Origin: Asticcacaulis sp. ZE23SCel15
Lineage (GTDB): Bacteria; Pseudomonadota; Alphaproteobacteria; Caulobacterales; Caulobacteraceae
DNA: 64,000 nt
Assembly (NCBI RefSeq): GCF_030505395.1
Contig: NZ_CP130044.1
Location: 977,001-1,041,000, forward strand
Direction of reading: 5' to 3'
Part shown: piece after piece, positions 37,637 to 46,849 of the stretch
How positions within the stretch are numbered: position 1 is the stretch's first letter
Layout of the letters: every line of letters begins with the position of its first letter
Position numbers and translations under genes: made by a program
The notes under the pieces: model-generated
Seen by the model: the letters and a program-made list of their open reading frames with translations, nothing else
Told to the model about the DNA's origin: nothing
The model's database searches: none

Positions 37637-38353
37637 ATGAGCCAATTGATCAAAGCTGATCCCAGACTTTCTGATCCAAGACTGATCGTAGCCCTTGATG
37701 AGCCGACCCTTGATGGTGCGCGCGATCTGGCTAAGCGATTGGGTGATCAGGTCAGCTTTTTCAAGATCGGCCTGACCCTGATGGCGCAGGGTGGCTTAAA
37801 GCTGGCCTACGAACTGCGCGATCAGGGCAAGATGGTGTTTCAGGACTGGAAGCTGCACGATATCGGCGCGCAGGTCGAAGGCGCGGCCCGCGCGGCCTCT
37901 TTGGGCGCTTGCGATTTCCTGACCGTTCATGCCGAGCCGCAGGTGATGCGCGCTGCCGTCAAAGGCCGTGGATCGTCGAACACCAAGCTTTTGGGCGTCA
38001 CCGTCATGACCACCCTGACCGATGCCGACCTCTTTGAAATGGGGTATACGGACAAAGCGCTTGATCTGGTGCTGAAACGTGTCGATCAGGCGCTGGATTG
38101 CGGCATGGACGGTGTGGTCGCCTCGCCGCTGGAGGCCAAAATCATCCGCTCCCGCGTGCCTGCGGACTTCCTGATCGTCACCCCCGGTGTGCGCCCGATC
38201 TGGGCCGCCGCCAATGATCAGCAACGGATCGCCACCCCGGAACAGGCGCTAGGCGACGGCGCATCTCACCTTGTGGTCGGTCGCCCGATTACCGCGGCGG
38301 CTGATCCGGTCGAGGCGGCACAAAAGATTTTGGCGGCTATAAGTAAAGTATAA
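37637..38353 (+). CDS. pyrF: Orotidine 5'-phosphate decarboxylase
   Basis: Last step of UMP synthesis. The 238-aa TIM barrel has the catalytic Asp-Lys-Asp array in FQDWKLHDIG (D70, K72, D75), and the phosphate-binding end VTPGVRP and LVVGRPIT. GAGGA precedes the ATG. It appears to be monocistronic, ended near a pair of REP-like repeats. Confidence 0.96.
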   Translation: MSQLIKADPRLSDPRLIVALDEPTLDGARDLAKRLGDQVSFFKIGLTLMAQGGLKLAYELRDQGKMVFQDWKLHDIGAQVEGAARAASLGACDFLTVHAEPQVMRAAVKGRGSSNTKLLGVTVMTTLTDADLFEMGYTDKALDLVLKRVDQALDCGMDGVVASPLEAKIIRSRVPADFLIVTPGVRPIWAAANDQQRIATPEQALGDGASHLVVGRPITAAADPVEAAQKILAAISKV

Positions 38354-38358
38354 GACTT

Positions 38359-38390
38359 GCAGGGGACTTGTCCCCTGCACCCCGCAACCA
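38359..38390 (+). repeat. REP-like repeat after pyrF
   Basis: The palindrome GCAGGGGACTTGTCCCCTGC is followed by the tail ACCCCGCAACC. It is not fused to the stop codon, which lies six bases earlier. Confidence 0.7.
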
Positions 38391-38419
38391 TTCGGTCTCC
38401 ATCGGCTGAGATTCAGCAC

Positions 38420-38452
38420 CAAGTTATGGGTGCAGGGTCTGCGACCCTGCTA
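38420..38452 (-). repeat. REP-like repeat on the TAG stop of the DUF6065-like gene
   Basis: On the minus strand the gene ends AAGAGGTAG and the unit reads TAGCAGGGTC. The palindrome is GCAGGGTCTGCGACCCTGC on the plus strand, with the tail AAGTTATGGGT on its left. It forms an inverted pair with the copy at 38359. Confidence 0.8.
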
Positions 38453-39217
38453 CCTCTTCTTACCCAAAGTCGGACGCGGTGCATTCACCGGCGACTTCAA
38501 CCGCCGGCGCACCATATGCTCTGCCGGTGCATCGGCATCTTCGACCGGAATCTCGCCCTTGAAGTAAAAGCGCTGCCAGGCCTGCTTCATCGTCTCCGGG
38601 TCACGTTCTTCCAGCTTGGCATTGAACTCGGTGCGCTTTTCGGTCCAGACCTGATATTGCTTGAGCAACTCCGGATCGGCATCGAGATATTTCAGCACCG
38701 GCTGCACCGCGTCCATCTTTTGATGCTCGATCAGATTGATAAAGCAGAACGGCTCGCCCTTATTGAAATAGACCCGCCCCGGCCGGGTCATGATCCAGTT
38801 CATCGTAAACGGAAACGGCAGCCAGTCGGTCTCGATCAGGCCCTCCAGCGCCTGCACCCCATCCTTGACGTGGTTGGGCGCGCCGGAACACCACACCGCC
38901 CACCCCGGCGGCGTGCGAAACAGATAACCCGTGTGCATGGTCAAAATGCCGTGCGTAAAATGCGACTGCACGAAATGGCCAAGGCTGTCATTGGGATCGA
39001 GCGGCGTCAGTTTCAGGTCTTCGTTACGCGGGCCACCGTTCCATTCGGCCATGAAATCGACTGGACACAAGATTTCCCAGCCCGTCGTATTGGCCATGGT
39101 CAGCGGCAGGCAGCGGTAAGGAAAGCGCGACTGAAAGCTATCCATCCAGGCGCGGTCGGGCCGTCCAGGCACGATTTCCGGCGCGGGGTCCTGCATCCTG
39201 AAGCACTCTAATTCCAT
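38450..39217 (-). CDS. DUF6065-like protein
   Basis: This 255-aa protein begins [18 protein letters not shown], then [20 protein letters not shown] and [21 protein letters not shown] associate this pattern with the DUF6065 family, from memory only. No enzyme motif is evident. A charged C-terminal tail ([11 protein letters not shown]) follows a segment on its likely helical part ([20 protein letters not shown]). Its start abuts that of the divergent YbaK/ProX-like gene, so the two promoters must lie inside each other's coding sequence or very close. Confidence 0.65.
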   Translation of the reverse strand: MELECFRMQDPAPEIVPGRPDRAWMDSFQSRFPYRCLPLTMANTTGWEILCPVDFMAEWNGGPRNEDLKLTPLDPNDSLGHFVQSHFTHGILTMHTGYLFRTPPGWAVWCSGAPNHVKDGVQALEGLIETDWLPFPFTMNWIMTRPGRVYFNKGEPFCFINLIEHQKMDAVQPVLKYLDADPELLKQYQVWTEKRTEFNAKLEERDPETMKQAWQRFYFKGEIPVEDADAPAEHMVRRRLKSPVNAPRPTLGKKR

Positions 39218-39249
39218 TGGCCAATTCCCTAATGCGGTACACTCATGTA

Positions 39250-39810
39250 ATGACCTTTCAAACCATTACCCTTAGCGAAAATCAACCTGCGAAAATGCCA
39301 CACACTCAGGATAGCTTACTGTCGGTTCTCAACGATCTAGGTCTGGATGCCACAACCCTCGAACACGAAGCCGTTTTCAAGGTCGGCGAAGGCGATGACA
39401 TTAAGGCAGGTCTTAAGGGCGCCCACACCAAAAACCTGTTCCTCAAGGACGATAAGGGTAAACTGTGGCTGATCAGCGCCGAACAATCGACGACCATCAA
39501 CCTTAAGGCCCTGCCCAAATATATCGGCTCAGGGCGGCTGTCGTTCGGGTCTGAAGATCGGCTTTATGAGGCGTTGGGCGTCAGGCCCGGATCGGTGACG
39601 GCACTCGGCCTGATCAACGATCCCGACCAGCGGGTGCAGTTTATCTTGGATAAACATCTGGCGGACGCTGAGTTCGTCAACTTTCATCCGCTGGTCAATA
39701 CCGCCACCACCACCTTATCTCAGGCCGATTTCCGAACATTTATCGCCCATCTAGGTCGCAATCTTAAGGTATTTGATTTTGATCAGGTCGAAGCCCGTCC
39801 GATTAGCTAA
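39250..39810 (+). CDS. YbaK/ProX-family aminoacyl-tRNA deacylase
   Basis: Trans-editing domain that removes misacylated amino acids from tRNA, of the ProX/PrdX type. The segment [20 protein letters not shown] and [20 protein letters not shown] with the conserved Lys is typical, as are [20 protein letters not shown] and [13 protein letters not shown]. The start is uncertain: ATGs at 39232, 39250 and 39295 are in frame, none with a clear ribosome binding site. The 39295 start gives the usual length of about 171 aa. Confidence 0.85.
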   Translation: MTFQTITLSENQPAKMPHTQDSLLSVLNDLGLDATTLEHEAVFKVGEGDDIKAGLKGAHTKNLFLKDDKGKLWLISAEQSTTINLKALPKYIGSGRLSFGSEDRLYEALGVRPGSVTALGLINDPDQRVQFILDKHLADAEFVNFHPLVNTATTTLSQADFRTFIAHLGRNLKVFDFDQVEARPIS

Positions 39811-39891
39811 GGCCACCACTTAAACCCTTGCGCCGGTTGCGGCCGCACCCCATCTTGATGTAAACAAACTTTCCAATTCACAGGTACCCCA

Positions 39892-40767
39892 ATGGCCGAC
39901 AGCGACCTTATTATCGATGGCTCCGACGCCAATTTTCTGGCCGACGTCATCGAAGAATCCAAAATCCGTCCGGTAATCGTCGATTTCTGGGCGACCTGGT
40001 GCGGGCCGTGTCGGCAGTTAACTCCGGCGCTGGAAAAGGTCGTCAGGGATGCCAAGGGTGCGGTTAAGCTGGTCAAGATCGACGTCGATAAAAACCCGAT
40101 GATCGCCGGTCAGTTGCGCGTGCAGTCCATCCCCACCGTCTATGCCTTTGTGGACGGTAAGCCGATGGACGGCTTTTTGGGTGCAAAGTCCGAATCCGAA
40201 CTACGTACCTTTATCGAACGCCTCGGTGTCGGCGGTGCCGGTGATGGCCCAACCATTGATGACGCGCTCGAACTGGCCGCGCAATCGGCCACTCAGGGCG
40301 ATGTCACCAGCGCTATGGAAGCGTTTAGTTTCGTGCTGGAACAAGACCCGCAAAACCTGAAAGCCATAGCGGGCGTTGCCCGCCTCTACCTCAAGGTCGG
40401 TGAACCTGATCAGGCCAAGGGCTTCCTCGATATGGCTCCTGCCGACACCAAGGACAGCGATATTTTGAGCCTGCGCGCCGCCCTCGAACTGGCCGAAGAT
40501 GCGCCCGCCGATCTGTCGCCATTCTACGATGCCATTCAGGCCGATCCGGCCAACCATCAGGCCCGCTTTGATCTGGCCAAGGGCCTTGCCGCCCACGGTG
40601 ATATGGAAAAGGCGGTCGATGAACTGCTGACCATCATCAAGGCATCGCCCGACTGGAACGACAGCGCCGCCCGCGATTATCTGGTCAAGATTTTCTTTGC
40701 CATCGGCCAGATGTCGGAATTGGCCAAGTCCGGCCGCCGCCGTTTGTCATCCATTCTGTTTAGCTAG
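39892..40767 (+). CDS. CnoX-like thioredoxin with TPR tail
   Basis: This 291-aa protein has a thioredoxin domain at residues 1 to about 110 with the active site WCGPC (C37, C40) and the cis-Pro in [12 protein letters not shown]-like helical C-terminal half follows ([40 protein letters not shown]). This layout matches CnoX/YbbN, a redox chaperone that works with GroEL and DnaK. The stop TAG is the first part of a palindromic repeat. The Trm112-like gene follows 62 bases later. Confidence 0.9.
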   Translation: MADSDLIIDGSDANFLADVIEESKIRPVIVDFWATWCGPCRQLTPALEKVVRDAKGAVKLVKIDVDKNPMIAGQLRVQSIPTVYAFVDGKPMDGFLGAKSESELRTFIERLGVGGAGDGPTIDDALELAAQSATQGDVTSAMEAFSFVLEQDPQNLKAIAGVARLYLKVGEPDQAKGFLDMAPADTKDSDILSLRAALELAEDAPADLSPFYDAIQADPANHQARFDLAKGLAAHGDMEKAVDELLTIIKASPDWNDSAARDYLVKIFFAIGQMSELAKSGRRRLSSILFS

Positions 40768-40812
40768 AGCGTTTTCCTTTCAGGTGGTTTCACCTGACAG
40801 ATCAGAAAGAGC
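40765..40812 (+). repeat. TAGAGC-type palindromic repeat, copy 3
   Basis: TAGAGCG starts the unit and TAG is the cnoX-like stop. TCAGGTG pairs with CACCTGA around GTTT (40780-40797), and GAAAGAGC closes it. The layout matches the copies at 20821 and 20927, with different stem bases. Confidence 0.65.
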
Positions 40813-40829
40813 GACAAAAAAGAGCCCTC

Positions 40830-41039
40830 ATGACCGACACGACCGAAAAACCGAATATCGAGATCGATCCACGCCTGCTGGAGGTTCTGGTCTGTCCGGT
40901 CACGCGCCGCCCGCTGACCTATGACCGCGTCGCTCAGGAACTGATCAGCCCGACCACCGGTCTGGCCTTCCCGATCCGCTCCGGCGTGCCGATCATGCTG
41001 GTCGATCAGGCCCGTAAGTTCGAGCCACAGAAAAGTTAG
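40830..41039 (+). CDS. Trm112-family protein
   Basis: This 69-aa Trm112-like protein has the conserved [18 protein letters not shown] and the C-terminal [20 protein letters not shown]. In bacteria the family's partners are uncertain; in eukaryotes Trm112 activates methyltransferases. Only one Cys of the usual zinc-binding set is present. It is downstream of the thioredoxin-TPR gene and 15 bases before the next small gene, so probably in one transcript. Confidence 0.88.
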   Translation: MTDTTEKPNIEIDPRLLEVLVCPVTRRPLTYDRVAQELISPTTGLAFPIRSGVPIMLVDQARKFEPQKS

Positions 41040-41054
41040 GCAAGAGACATAGTG

Positions 41055-41342
41055 ATGTCTGACTGGCGCGACTTTCCCTTTATTTTTGGCCGTGTAGCGA
41101 CACAACAGGATTTTGAAGCAGGACTGGCAGTCTATTATCAAGAGCCTCCTAGCACTGCCTATACCGAAATCAATTTACCCATCTTGGCAGAGCTGAAAAC
41201 TGAAACGGGCGAACTAAAGACGGTCGTTATCTTACAAACTGAAAATCACTCAGATAATTGCGATGTCGTCGTTGGTTACAGAACACTTGCGGGGGATAAA
41301 GGTGTGGCACTATTAAGCGAATTTAAGGCGTTGCCATTATAG
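41055..41342 (+). CDS. Small hypothetical protein
   Basis: This 95-aa product starts from the ATG at 41055; a GTG three bases earlier is possible. It begins MSDWRDFPFIFGRVATQQDF and ends YRTLAGDKGVALLSEFKALP. I do not recognise a family. It has an alternating beta-like pattern in the middle and its codon use is somewhat less GC-rich than that of its neighbours. It lies 15 bases after the Trm112-like gene and converges with the UbiH-like gene. Confidence 0.65.
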   Translation: MSDWRDFPFIFGRVATQQDFEAGLAVYYQEPPSTAYTEINLPILAELKTETGELKTVVILQTENHSDNCDVVVGYRTLAGDKGVALLSEFKALPL

Positions 41343-41362
41343 CTGTGATTGCCAACAGATCG

Positions 41363-42610
41363 CTAAATTGATTTGCCCATTAGTAATTTTGGCAAATCGC
41401 CGGTGGCACCTCCGGCATCTTCCATAAAAAATCGCCGGAACACACCGATCTTATTGACCATGCCCATGCCGAGCCCGCGCAGGGGTCGCAGGATCGGGTT
41501 GTTGTTGGAAAACAGGTGCACAAACCCGTCGGTGGCCAGCGAGGTCGTCACATTGTCGAACCGCCGCCATTTGGCATAGCGTTCCAGCACCAGTTCTGAA
41601 CCGATATCTTCACCCAGACGCGCCGCTTCAATCACCACTTCGGCCAGAGCCGCCACGTCTTTCAGGCCCAGATTTAACCCTTGGCCCGCAATCGGGTGAA
41701 TACCGTGGGCGGAGTCTCCCAAAAGCGCCAACCGACCTTTGTGCATATCTTCGGCAAGGCTTAAACCGAGCGGATAGATGAACTTTGGCCCGACCAGTTC
41801 GATCTCTCCCAAAAACTCCCCGAACCGTTCCTGAAAATGGGCGAAAAACAGCTCATCGCGCACGCCCATCAACGCCTTGGCCTTATCATGGCTTTCCGAC
41901 CAGACGATGCAGGCGCGATTATCGGTCAGCGGCAGGATCGCAAACGGGCCGGACGTGAGGAAATACTCATAGGCGACGTGGTTATGCGGATGTTGCATTT
42001 TCACCGTCACCACCACAGCACTTTGGCCATAGTCCCAGGCGATATTGCGGATACCGGCCCACTCCCTAAGCTTCGATTGCCGCCCTTCGGCCCCGACCAG
42101 CAGCGGCGCACTTAAAACGTCGCCGGTGTTCAGCGTCACCGAAATACGCGATGGGTGTTCTTCAATGGTTTCAATGCTGGCAGGAGCGATAACCTCAATT
42201 CCCGCCGCGGTGATCCCGTCATAGAGGGCGGTGCGGATATGGCGGTTTTCGACCATATAGCCCAGCGGTTCATCGCCGGAACGGTCAGATATTTCCTGTG
42301 ACCGGAAATGCAGATAAAACGGCAAGGGCGCTTTGGTCGCCGCCCCCGGCAGATGGCCATCCGTGACCATGATTTCATCCATCCGGCACGACAGCGGCGC
42401 CAGCTTTTCCCCGACACCCAGCACATTCCATTGCCGGAAGCAGCTATAGGCGATGGCCGACGCCCGCCCGTCATAGCCCGCATCAAGCTGATCGGTCACC
42501 GGCTGGCGCTCGATCAGAACGGGCTTTAGGCCATTTTGCGCCAGAGCCAGCGCCAAGGTCATGCCCGCCATGCCGGCACCGGAAATGATTACGTCACAGG
42601 TTTTTTCCAT
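41363..42610 (-). CDS. UbiH/COQ6-family FAD-dependent hydroxylase
   Basis: Aromatic-ring monooxygenase of ubiquinone synthesis. The product from the ATG at 42610 is about 415 aa. The FAD-binding motif is ISGAGMAGMTLALALAQNG at the N-terminus, the GD motif is ALLGDSAHGIHPIAGQGLNL, and the DG-type middle motif region is present (VGAEGRQSKLREWAGI). Which ring position it hydroxylates (UbiH, UbiF or UbiI role) cannot be told. An upstream start at 42649 is less likely. It is divergent from ftsK. Confidence 0.92.
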   Translation of the reverse strand: MEKTCDVIISGAGMAGMTLALALAQNGLKPVLIERQPVTDQLDAGYDGRASAIAYSCFRQWNVLGVGEKLAPLSCRMDEIMVTDGHLPGAATKAPLPFYLHFRSQEISDRSGDEPLGYMVENRHIRTALYDGITAAGIEVIAPASIETIEEHPSRISVTLNTGDVLSAPLLVGAEGRQSKLREWAGIRNIAWDYGQSAVVVTVKMQHPHNHVAYEYFLTSGPFAILPLTDNRACIVWSESHDKAKALMGVRDELFFAHFQERFGEFLGEIELVGPKFIYPLGLSLAEDMHKGRLALLGDSAHGIHPIAGQGLNLGLKDVAALAEVVIEAARLGEDIGSELVLERYAKWRRFDNVTTSLATDGFVHLFSNNNPILRPLRGLGMGMVNKIGVFRRFFMEDAGGATGDLPKLLMGKSI

Positions 42611-42674
42611 AGCGGTTGATACCACTTTCAGCCGATGAAAACAGGTCAAAAAACCATAGGCTTTTTTTGATTTC

Positions 42675-42690
42675 GTAAACAGCTCTTAAC
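42675..42690 (+). promoter_or_regulatory. Candidate CtrA box upstream of ftsK
   Basis: GTAA-ACAGCTC-TTAAC, followed by CAT, has one mismatch to TTAA-N7-TTAAC and includes the favoured half-site TTAACCAT. It lies 56 bases upstream of the preferred ftsK start. Confidence 0.5.
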
Positions 42691-42745
42691 CATATCCGTG
42701 GCAAATAACCGCATATGTATATGTTTAAAACCTTCGACTGAACCT

Positions 42746-45211
42746 ATGGCCAGCCTGACCGCGACGATTATCACTCAACTGGAAACCCATGCCCGCCTGA
42801 TCTGGCGCGCCGCCGCCGTGGCGCGTCTGCGCGGCGCGTTTGTCATGTTGCTCGGACTGGCCTGCCTGTTTGCGTTCGTAAGCTTTGATGCCAACGACCC
42901 CAGCCTGAACACGGCTTCATCGCAATCACCGCATAATATCCTGGGCGGATTTGGCGCGATCATCGCCGATTTGGGCCTGCAATCTCTGGGCGTGGCCGCG
43001 TGGCCGATGGCGCTGTTCATGGCCTATTTCGGCTTTTTGCGCATGATGGAAACCGACCCTGACGCGACCCGCAATTTCCTGCGTCGCCACAGTTTCTGGT
43101 CGTTCCTGTTTGGTCTGGCGCTGGCCGCGACGCTGGCCCCCATCCACACCGGCAACCCCGATCCGGTACTGGCCCAAAGTTGGGGAGGGTTCTGGGGCGA
43201 AGGTATCCATGGCCTGTTGGCCAGCCTGTTTGCCTTTATGAAGCTGCCATACGGCGACATCATCGCCGCCGTTATCTTTGCCGGTCTGGGCTTGTGGTGT
43301 TTCAATAACGCCCTGCGTCTGAACGGCGACACCTATATGAAGATCGGCGCCAAGGTCGCCTTTGGCATCCAGAATTTCGCCGCCACGATTGGCGTCAAAG
43401 CTCACGATCCTGACGCCGATTTTGATGAGCCGGTACGCAAGAAACCCAAGGCCAAGGCGACCAAAACCTTTATCGACGACACCCCGCCATTCGATGTCAC
43501 CCCACAAACCGAACCGATGGTCGCCACCCGCGATGCCGCACCGTTTGACGATGACGACACCGATATCCCGCCCTATGACGACTACGTCATCCCCGCACCG
43601 CTGCCATCGGCATCTCATGAACCCAAGCTCGCCATCAAAATGCCCAAGGCCCCAAAGCCGGTGGTTGATGAGCGCCAATCCAGCTTTGAGTTCTTAAAAC
43701 CCGGCAATTTCCGCCTGCCGGAGCTAAATATCCTGTCAAAGCCCAAGCCGCGCGCCACCAGCTTTGACGAAGACGCCCTGCGCCAGAACGCCCGTATGCT
43801 GGAAAGCGTGCTGGCCGAATTCGGCGTCAAGGGCGTGATCGACCAAATCCGCCCCGGCCCGGTCGTCACCCTGTATGAACTTGCCCCGGCTGCGGGTGTC
43901 AAAGGTGCGCGGGTTGTGGCTCTGGCCGATGATATCGCCCGCAACATGTCGGCCCGCTCCTGCCGCGTCTCGATCGTTCAGGGTCGTAACGCCATCGGTA
44001 TCGAACTGCCCAACGCCGTGCGCGAAACGGTTTACCTGCGCGATATGCTGGCCTCGGCCGAGTTTGAAAAGGCCGGACACATCCTGCCGATGGTTTTGGG
44101 TGAAAATATCGGCGGCGAGCCCTATGTCACTGATCTGGCCAAAATGCCCCACCTTTTGATTGCCGGGACCACCGGTTCGGGTAAGTCGGTCGGCGTCAAC
44201 GCCATGATCCTGTCGATCCTCTATCGCCTCGATCCGGAACAATGCAAGTTCATCATGATCGACCCTAAGATGCTGGAATTGTCGGTTTATGACGGCATCC
44301 CGCACCTAATCGCGCCCGTGGTGACCGACCCGAAAAAGGCCGTGGTCGCGCTCAAATGGACGGTCAAGGAGATGGAAGACCGCTATCGCCGCATGTCCAA
44401 GATCGGCGTGCGTAACGTCGCCTCCTTTAATGAACGCGCCAAGGCCACAGCGGCTGAGGGTAAAAACTTCATCCGCAAAGTCCAGACCGGCTTTGATGAT
44501 AGCGGCCAGCCGATCTTTGAGACCGAGGAAATGGTGCCTGAGCCCATGCCCTATATCGTCGTGATCATCGACGAAGTGGCCGACCTGATGATGGTCGCAG
44601 GTAAAGATATCGAAGGGGCCGTTCAGCGTCTGGCTCAGATGGCCCGTGCCGCCGGTATTCACCTGATTATGGCCACGCAGCGTCCGTCGGTTGACGTGAT
44701 CACCGGCACCATCAAGGCCAACTTCCCGACCCGGATTTCGTTCCAGGTCACCTCGAAAATCGATTCCCGCACCATTCTGGGGGAACAGGGCGCCGAGCAA
44801 CTGCTGGGTCAGGGCGACATGCTTTATATGGCCGGGGGTGGCCGCATCACCCGTCTGCACGGCCCGTTTGTCGCGGATGGCGAAGTCGAAGCGGTGGCTG
44901 AATATCTGCGCTCGCAAGGCTCCCCGCAGTATCTCGAAGACATCACCGCCGGTGGCGACGATGACAGTGACAGCAGCGGTGACGGCGGCATGGGTGAAGG
45001 CGGTGGCTCCGGCGACGACCTTTATGATAAGGCCGTCTACTACGTTACCTTCGACCGTAAAGCCTCGACCTCCTACATTCAGAGAAAACTCCAGATCGGC
45101 TACAACCGCGCTGCCTCTCTAATGGAAAAGATGGAACTGGAGGGCGTGGTCGGCCCCGCCAACCATGTCGGCAAACGCGATATCCTGGTCGGCCCACCCC
45201 CCGGTCACTAG
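42746..45211 (+). CDS. ftsK: DNA translocase FtsK
   Basis: Septal DNA pump for chromosome dimer resolution. The ATG at 42746 gives about 821 aa, whereas the upstream GTG at 42698 adds 16. Four N-terminal membrane segments (GAFVMLLGLACLFAFVSFDA and others) are followed by a short Asp/Pro-rich linker. The motor domain has the Walker A motif AGTTGSGKSVGVNAMI and Walker B-like YIVVIIDEVADLMMVAG. A C-terminal gamma winged helix (YITFDRKAS-type segment, SYIQRKLQIGYNRAASLMEK) reads KOPS. The stop TAG is fused to a REP-like repeat. Confidence 0.96.
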   Translation: MASLTATIITQLETHARLIWRAAAVARLRGAFVMLLGLACLFAFVSFDANDPSLNTASSQSPHNILGGFGAIIADLGLQSLGVAAWPMALFMAYFGFLRMMETDPDATRNFLRRHSFWSFLFGLALAATLAPIHTGNPDPVLAQSWGGFWGEGIHGLLASLFAFMKLPYGDIIAAVIFAGLGLWCFNNALRLNGDTYMKIGAKVAFGIQNFAATIGVKAHDPDADFDEPVRKKPKAKATKTFIDDTPPFDVTPQTEPMVATRDAAPFDDDDTDIPPYDDYVIPAPLPSASHEPKLAIKMPKAPKPVVDERQSSFEFLKPGNFRLPELNILSKPKPRATSFDEDALRQNARMLESVLAEFGVKGVIDQIRPGPVVTLYELAPAAGVKGARVVALADDIARNMSARSCRVSIVQGRNAIGIELPNAVRETVYLRDMLASAEFEKAGHILPMVLGENIGGEPYVTDLAKMPHLLIAGTTGSGKSVGVNAMILSILYRLDPEQCKFIMIDPKMLELSVYDGIPHLIAPVVTDPKKAVVALKWTVKEMEDRYRRMSKIGVRNVASFNERAKATAAEGKNFIRKVQTGFDDSGQPIFETEEMVPEPMPYIVVIIDEVADLMMVAGKDIEGAVQRLAQMARAAGIHLIMATQRPSVDVITGTIKANFPTRISFQVTSKIDSRTILGEQGAEQLLGQGDMLYMAGGGRITRLHGPFVADGEVEAVAEYLRSQGSPQYLEDITAGGDDDSDSSGDGGMGEGGGSGDDLYDKAVYYVTFDRKASTSYIQRKLQIGYNRAASLMEKMELEGVVGPANHVGKRDILVGPPPGH

Positions 45212-45241
45212 CAGGGTCGCGGACCCTGCACCCGGAACTTA
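45209..45241 (+). repeat. REP-like repeat on the TAG stop of ftsK
   Basis: TAGCAGGGTC with the palindrome GCAGGGTCGCGGACCCTGC, then the tail ACCCGGAACTTA. This is the fullest form of the REP-like unit. The start of a nested element follows immediately. Confidence 0.8.
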
Positions 45242-45304
45242 AGAACCTCCCCTGATTTCAGGGGAGGGTGGATGCGAGCGCAGCGAAGCAGACGGGTGGG
45301 GTTA
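45242..45304. repeat. Partial nested palindromic element
   Basis: AGAACCTCCCCTG with CAGGGGAGG forms the left hairpin of the element family seen at 24968 and 56785. The rest is degenerate and ends GGGTGGGGTTA at the stop codon of the ParE gene. Confidence 0.65.
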
Positions 45305-45619
45305 AATGTTAGCCTGTAACTGCGCCGGTATATCCATCTGCTGATGCAAAACCCTTAGCACATCCATGTAGGCGGGCTGTTCGATGTAGAAAACGACATA
45401 GGGAAATCGCGTTAATAAGCGATGCTGCAGTCCCGGTATATCAAGCTGCTCACCATAGTGATTTGATCCAGCGTCCGGGTATTGTTCAATATGGCTGAAC
45501 AGCGCATCAACGGCTTCAACAAAATCACAGGCGACGGCACCACCCGCCTCGCGCAAATAATATGAAAACGCCGTTTCAATATCGATATCGGCAAGCCTGC
45601 GGGTAATAACGGGCTTCAT
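45302..45619 (-). CDS. parE: ParE/RelE-superfamily toxin
   Basis: This 105-aa protein has the ParE-like fold pattern: KPVITRRLADIDIETAFSYY, DFVEAVDALFSHIEQYPDAG, and GLQHRLLTRFPYVVFYIEQP near the C-terminus. ParE toxins inhibit DNA gyrase. Target and activity here are inferred. It overlaps the upstream antitoxin gene by 4 bases (ATGA), as is usual for such pairs. The ATG is at 45619. Confidence 0.88.
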   Translation of the reverse strand: MKPVITRRLADIDIETAFSYYLREAGGAVACDFVEAVDALFSHIEQYPDAGSNHYGEQLDIPGLQHRLLTRFPYVVFYIEQPAYMDVLRVLHQQMDIPAQLQANI

Positions 45620-45858
45620 TCAGGTGAGTTTTTGGCACGCTTCAGGAGTTCAGCCTTCGTTTCCGCCCACGGACGCCCCACAGGCGAATTTAGCCCGTCC
45701 ATGATAAGGCCGCGCATTTTTTCTTTGTCGGCTTCGATAGCGTCTTTACGCACCAAATCACGCAAATATTCGCTATGTGAACCATAGCCGCGTGCCTTAA
45801 CCCGCTCATCAATAAACGACTTCAAAGTGTCTGGCAGAGATATATTCATGGTGGACAT
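45616..45858 (-). CDS. parD: ParD-like antitoxin
   Basis: This 80-aa ribbon-helix-helix antitoxin begins MSTMNISLPDTLKSFIDERV and GYGSHSEYLRDLVRKDAIEA, the standard ParD N-terminus, with a C-terminal toxin-binding arm (GRPWAETKAELLKRAKNSPE). It precedes and overlaps the toxin gene, and the pair is expected to repress its own promoter. Confidence 0.9.
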   Translation of the reverse strand: MSTMNISLPDTLKSFIDERVKARGYGSHSEYLRDLVRKDAIEADKEKMRGLIMDGLNSPVGRPWAETKAELLKRAKNSPE

Positions 45859-46017
45859 GTGCGGAGATTAACACCAATGGCAAAATTTGCCAACCTAACT
45901 ATAGGCCCACCCGATTATTCACGCCCCATTCAGGCCCAATCCGCTAAACCATAAATCACCGTCGAAAAAATGCCGTTCTAACCGTTTAAGGCATTCGATA
46001 ATTATGATTTTGGATTT

Positions 46018-46689
46018 ATGGGTAAGCTTATGACGCAACATACCAAACGCGCTTTCATCGCAGGACTGGCAGCGCTTGCCGCCACGCCTGCGCTCGCCCA
46101 GAACAAGACCACCGGCACGACGTTCGTGCGTGTGCCAACCTTTGCGGCTGAGGATCAGGCCCGCATCAAACGCGCCACCGCCTATCTACAAGCCTTAAGC
46201 GCCGCCTCCGGCCGCTTCGAGCAGACTGATTTTCGGGGTCGCGTAACCTCCGGTCAGTGGTGGCTGCAACGACCGGGCAAGATCCGCTTTGAATATGACG
46301 CGCCCTATTCCGTGCTGGTCGTGGCCGATGGCAAGAACGTCAATATGTGGGACCCGCGCCTAAAATCGTTTGATCAGTACCCGCTGTCGTTCACGCCGTT
46401 GTCGCTGTTTCTGTCCAAGCAAATCCGTCTGGATCAGGGCGTGATCGTCACCGAAGTCACCCGCACTACGGACGGTTTCCGCCTGAAAGCCCGCGATCGC
46501 CGCAAAGACGTCGAGGGCGCCATCACCATGACCTTCCGCGATCAGGCCGGTAAGCTAACCCTCGGCGACTGGACCGTGGTGGATGCGCAGGGCAAATCGA
46601 CCCGCGTCAATTTGCTGACGCTCAATACCGCCACCTCCCTGAAACCGTCACTGTTTGTGCTCAATAAACCGTCGGCCTCCAAAAACTGA
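46018..46689 (+). CDS. lolA: Outer-membrane lipoprotein carrier LolA-like protein
   Basis: Periplasmic chaperone that ferries lipoproteins to the outer membrane. The 223-aa protein starts with a signal peptide ending in TPALAQ. The mature part has the LolA features: ASGRFEQTDFRGRVTSGQWW, LQRPGKIRFEYDAPYSVLVV and FTPLSLFLSKQIRLDQGVIV. A second ATG at 46030 (MTQHTKRAF) is possible. It is probably monocistronic. Confidence 0.88.
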   Translation: MGKLMTQHTKRAFIAGLAALAATPALAQNKTTGTTFVRVPTFAAEDQARIKRATAYLQALSAASGRFEQTDFRGRVTSGQWWLQRPGKIRFEYDAPYSVLVVADGKNVNMWDPRLKSFDQYPLSFTPLSLFLSKQIRLDQGVIVTEVTRTTDGFRLKARDRRKDVEGAITMTFRDQAGKLTLGDWTVVDAQGKSTRVNLLTLNTATSLKPSLFVLNKPSASKN

Positions 46690-46726
46690 CGCCCCAATGA
46701 GGCGAATTTAGCGCTTGCGGAAATAT

Positions 46727-46739
46727 GTAACGGTGTTAC
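46727..46739. promoter_or_regulatory. Short palindrome GTAAC-N3-GTTAC
   Basis: GTAACGGTGTTAC is a perfect palindrome in the gap between lolA and xth, near a TTGCGG and a TAGCTAT that could be promoter elements. It may be an operator for a transcript that ends at 46883. Confidence 0.35.
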
Positions 46740-46849
46740 GGTTTAGCTATGTGCTAAGCGGGTTTGATCAGGTTTGCGGCCTGTAACCCTATCGGCGCAT
46801 CTCTCTTGTGTGCATTTCCTTACGCTTTCGTGTTAAATGCCAATCCTTT

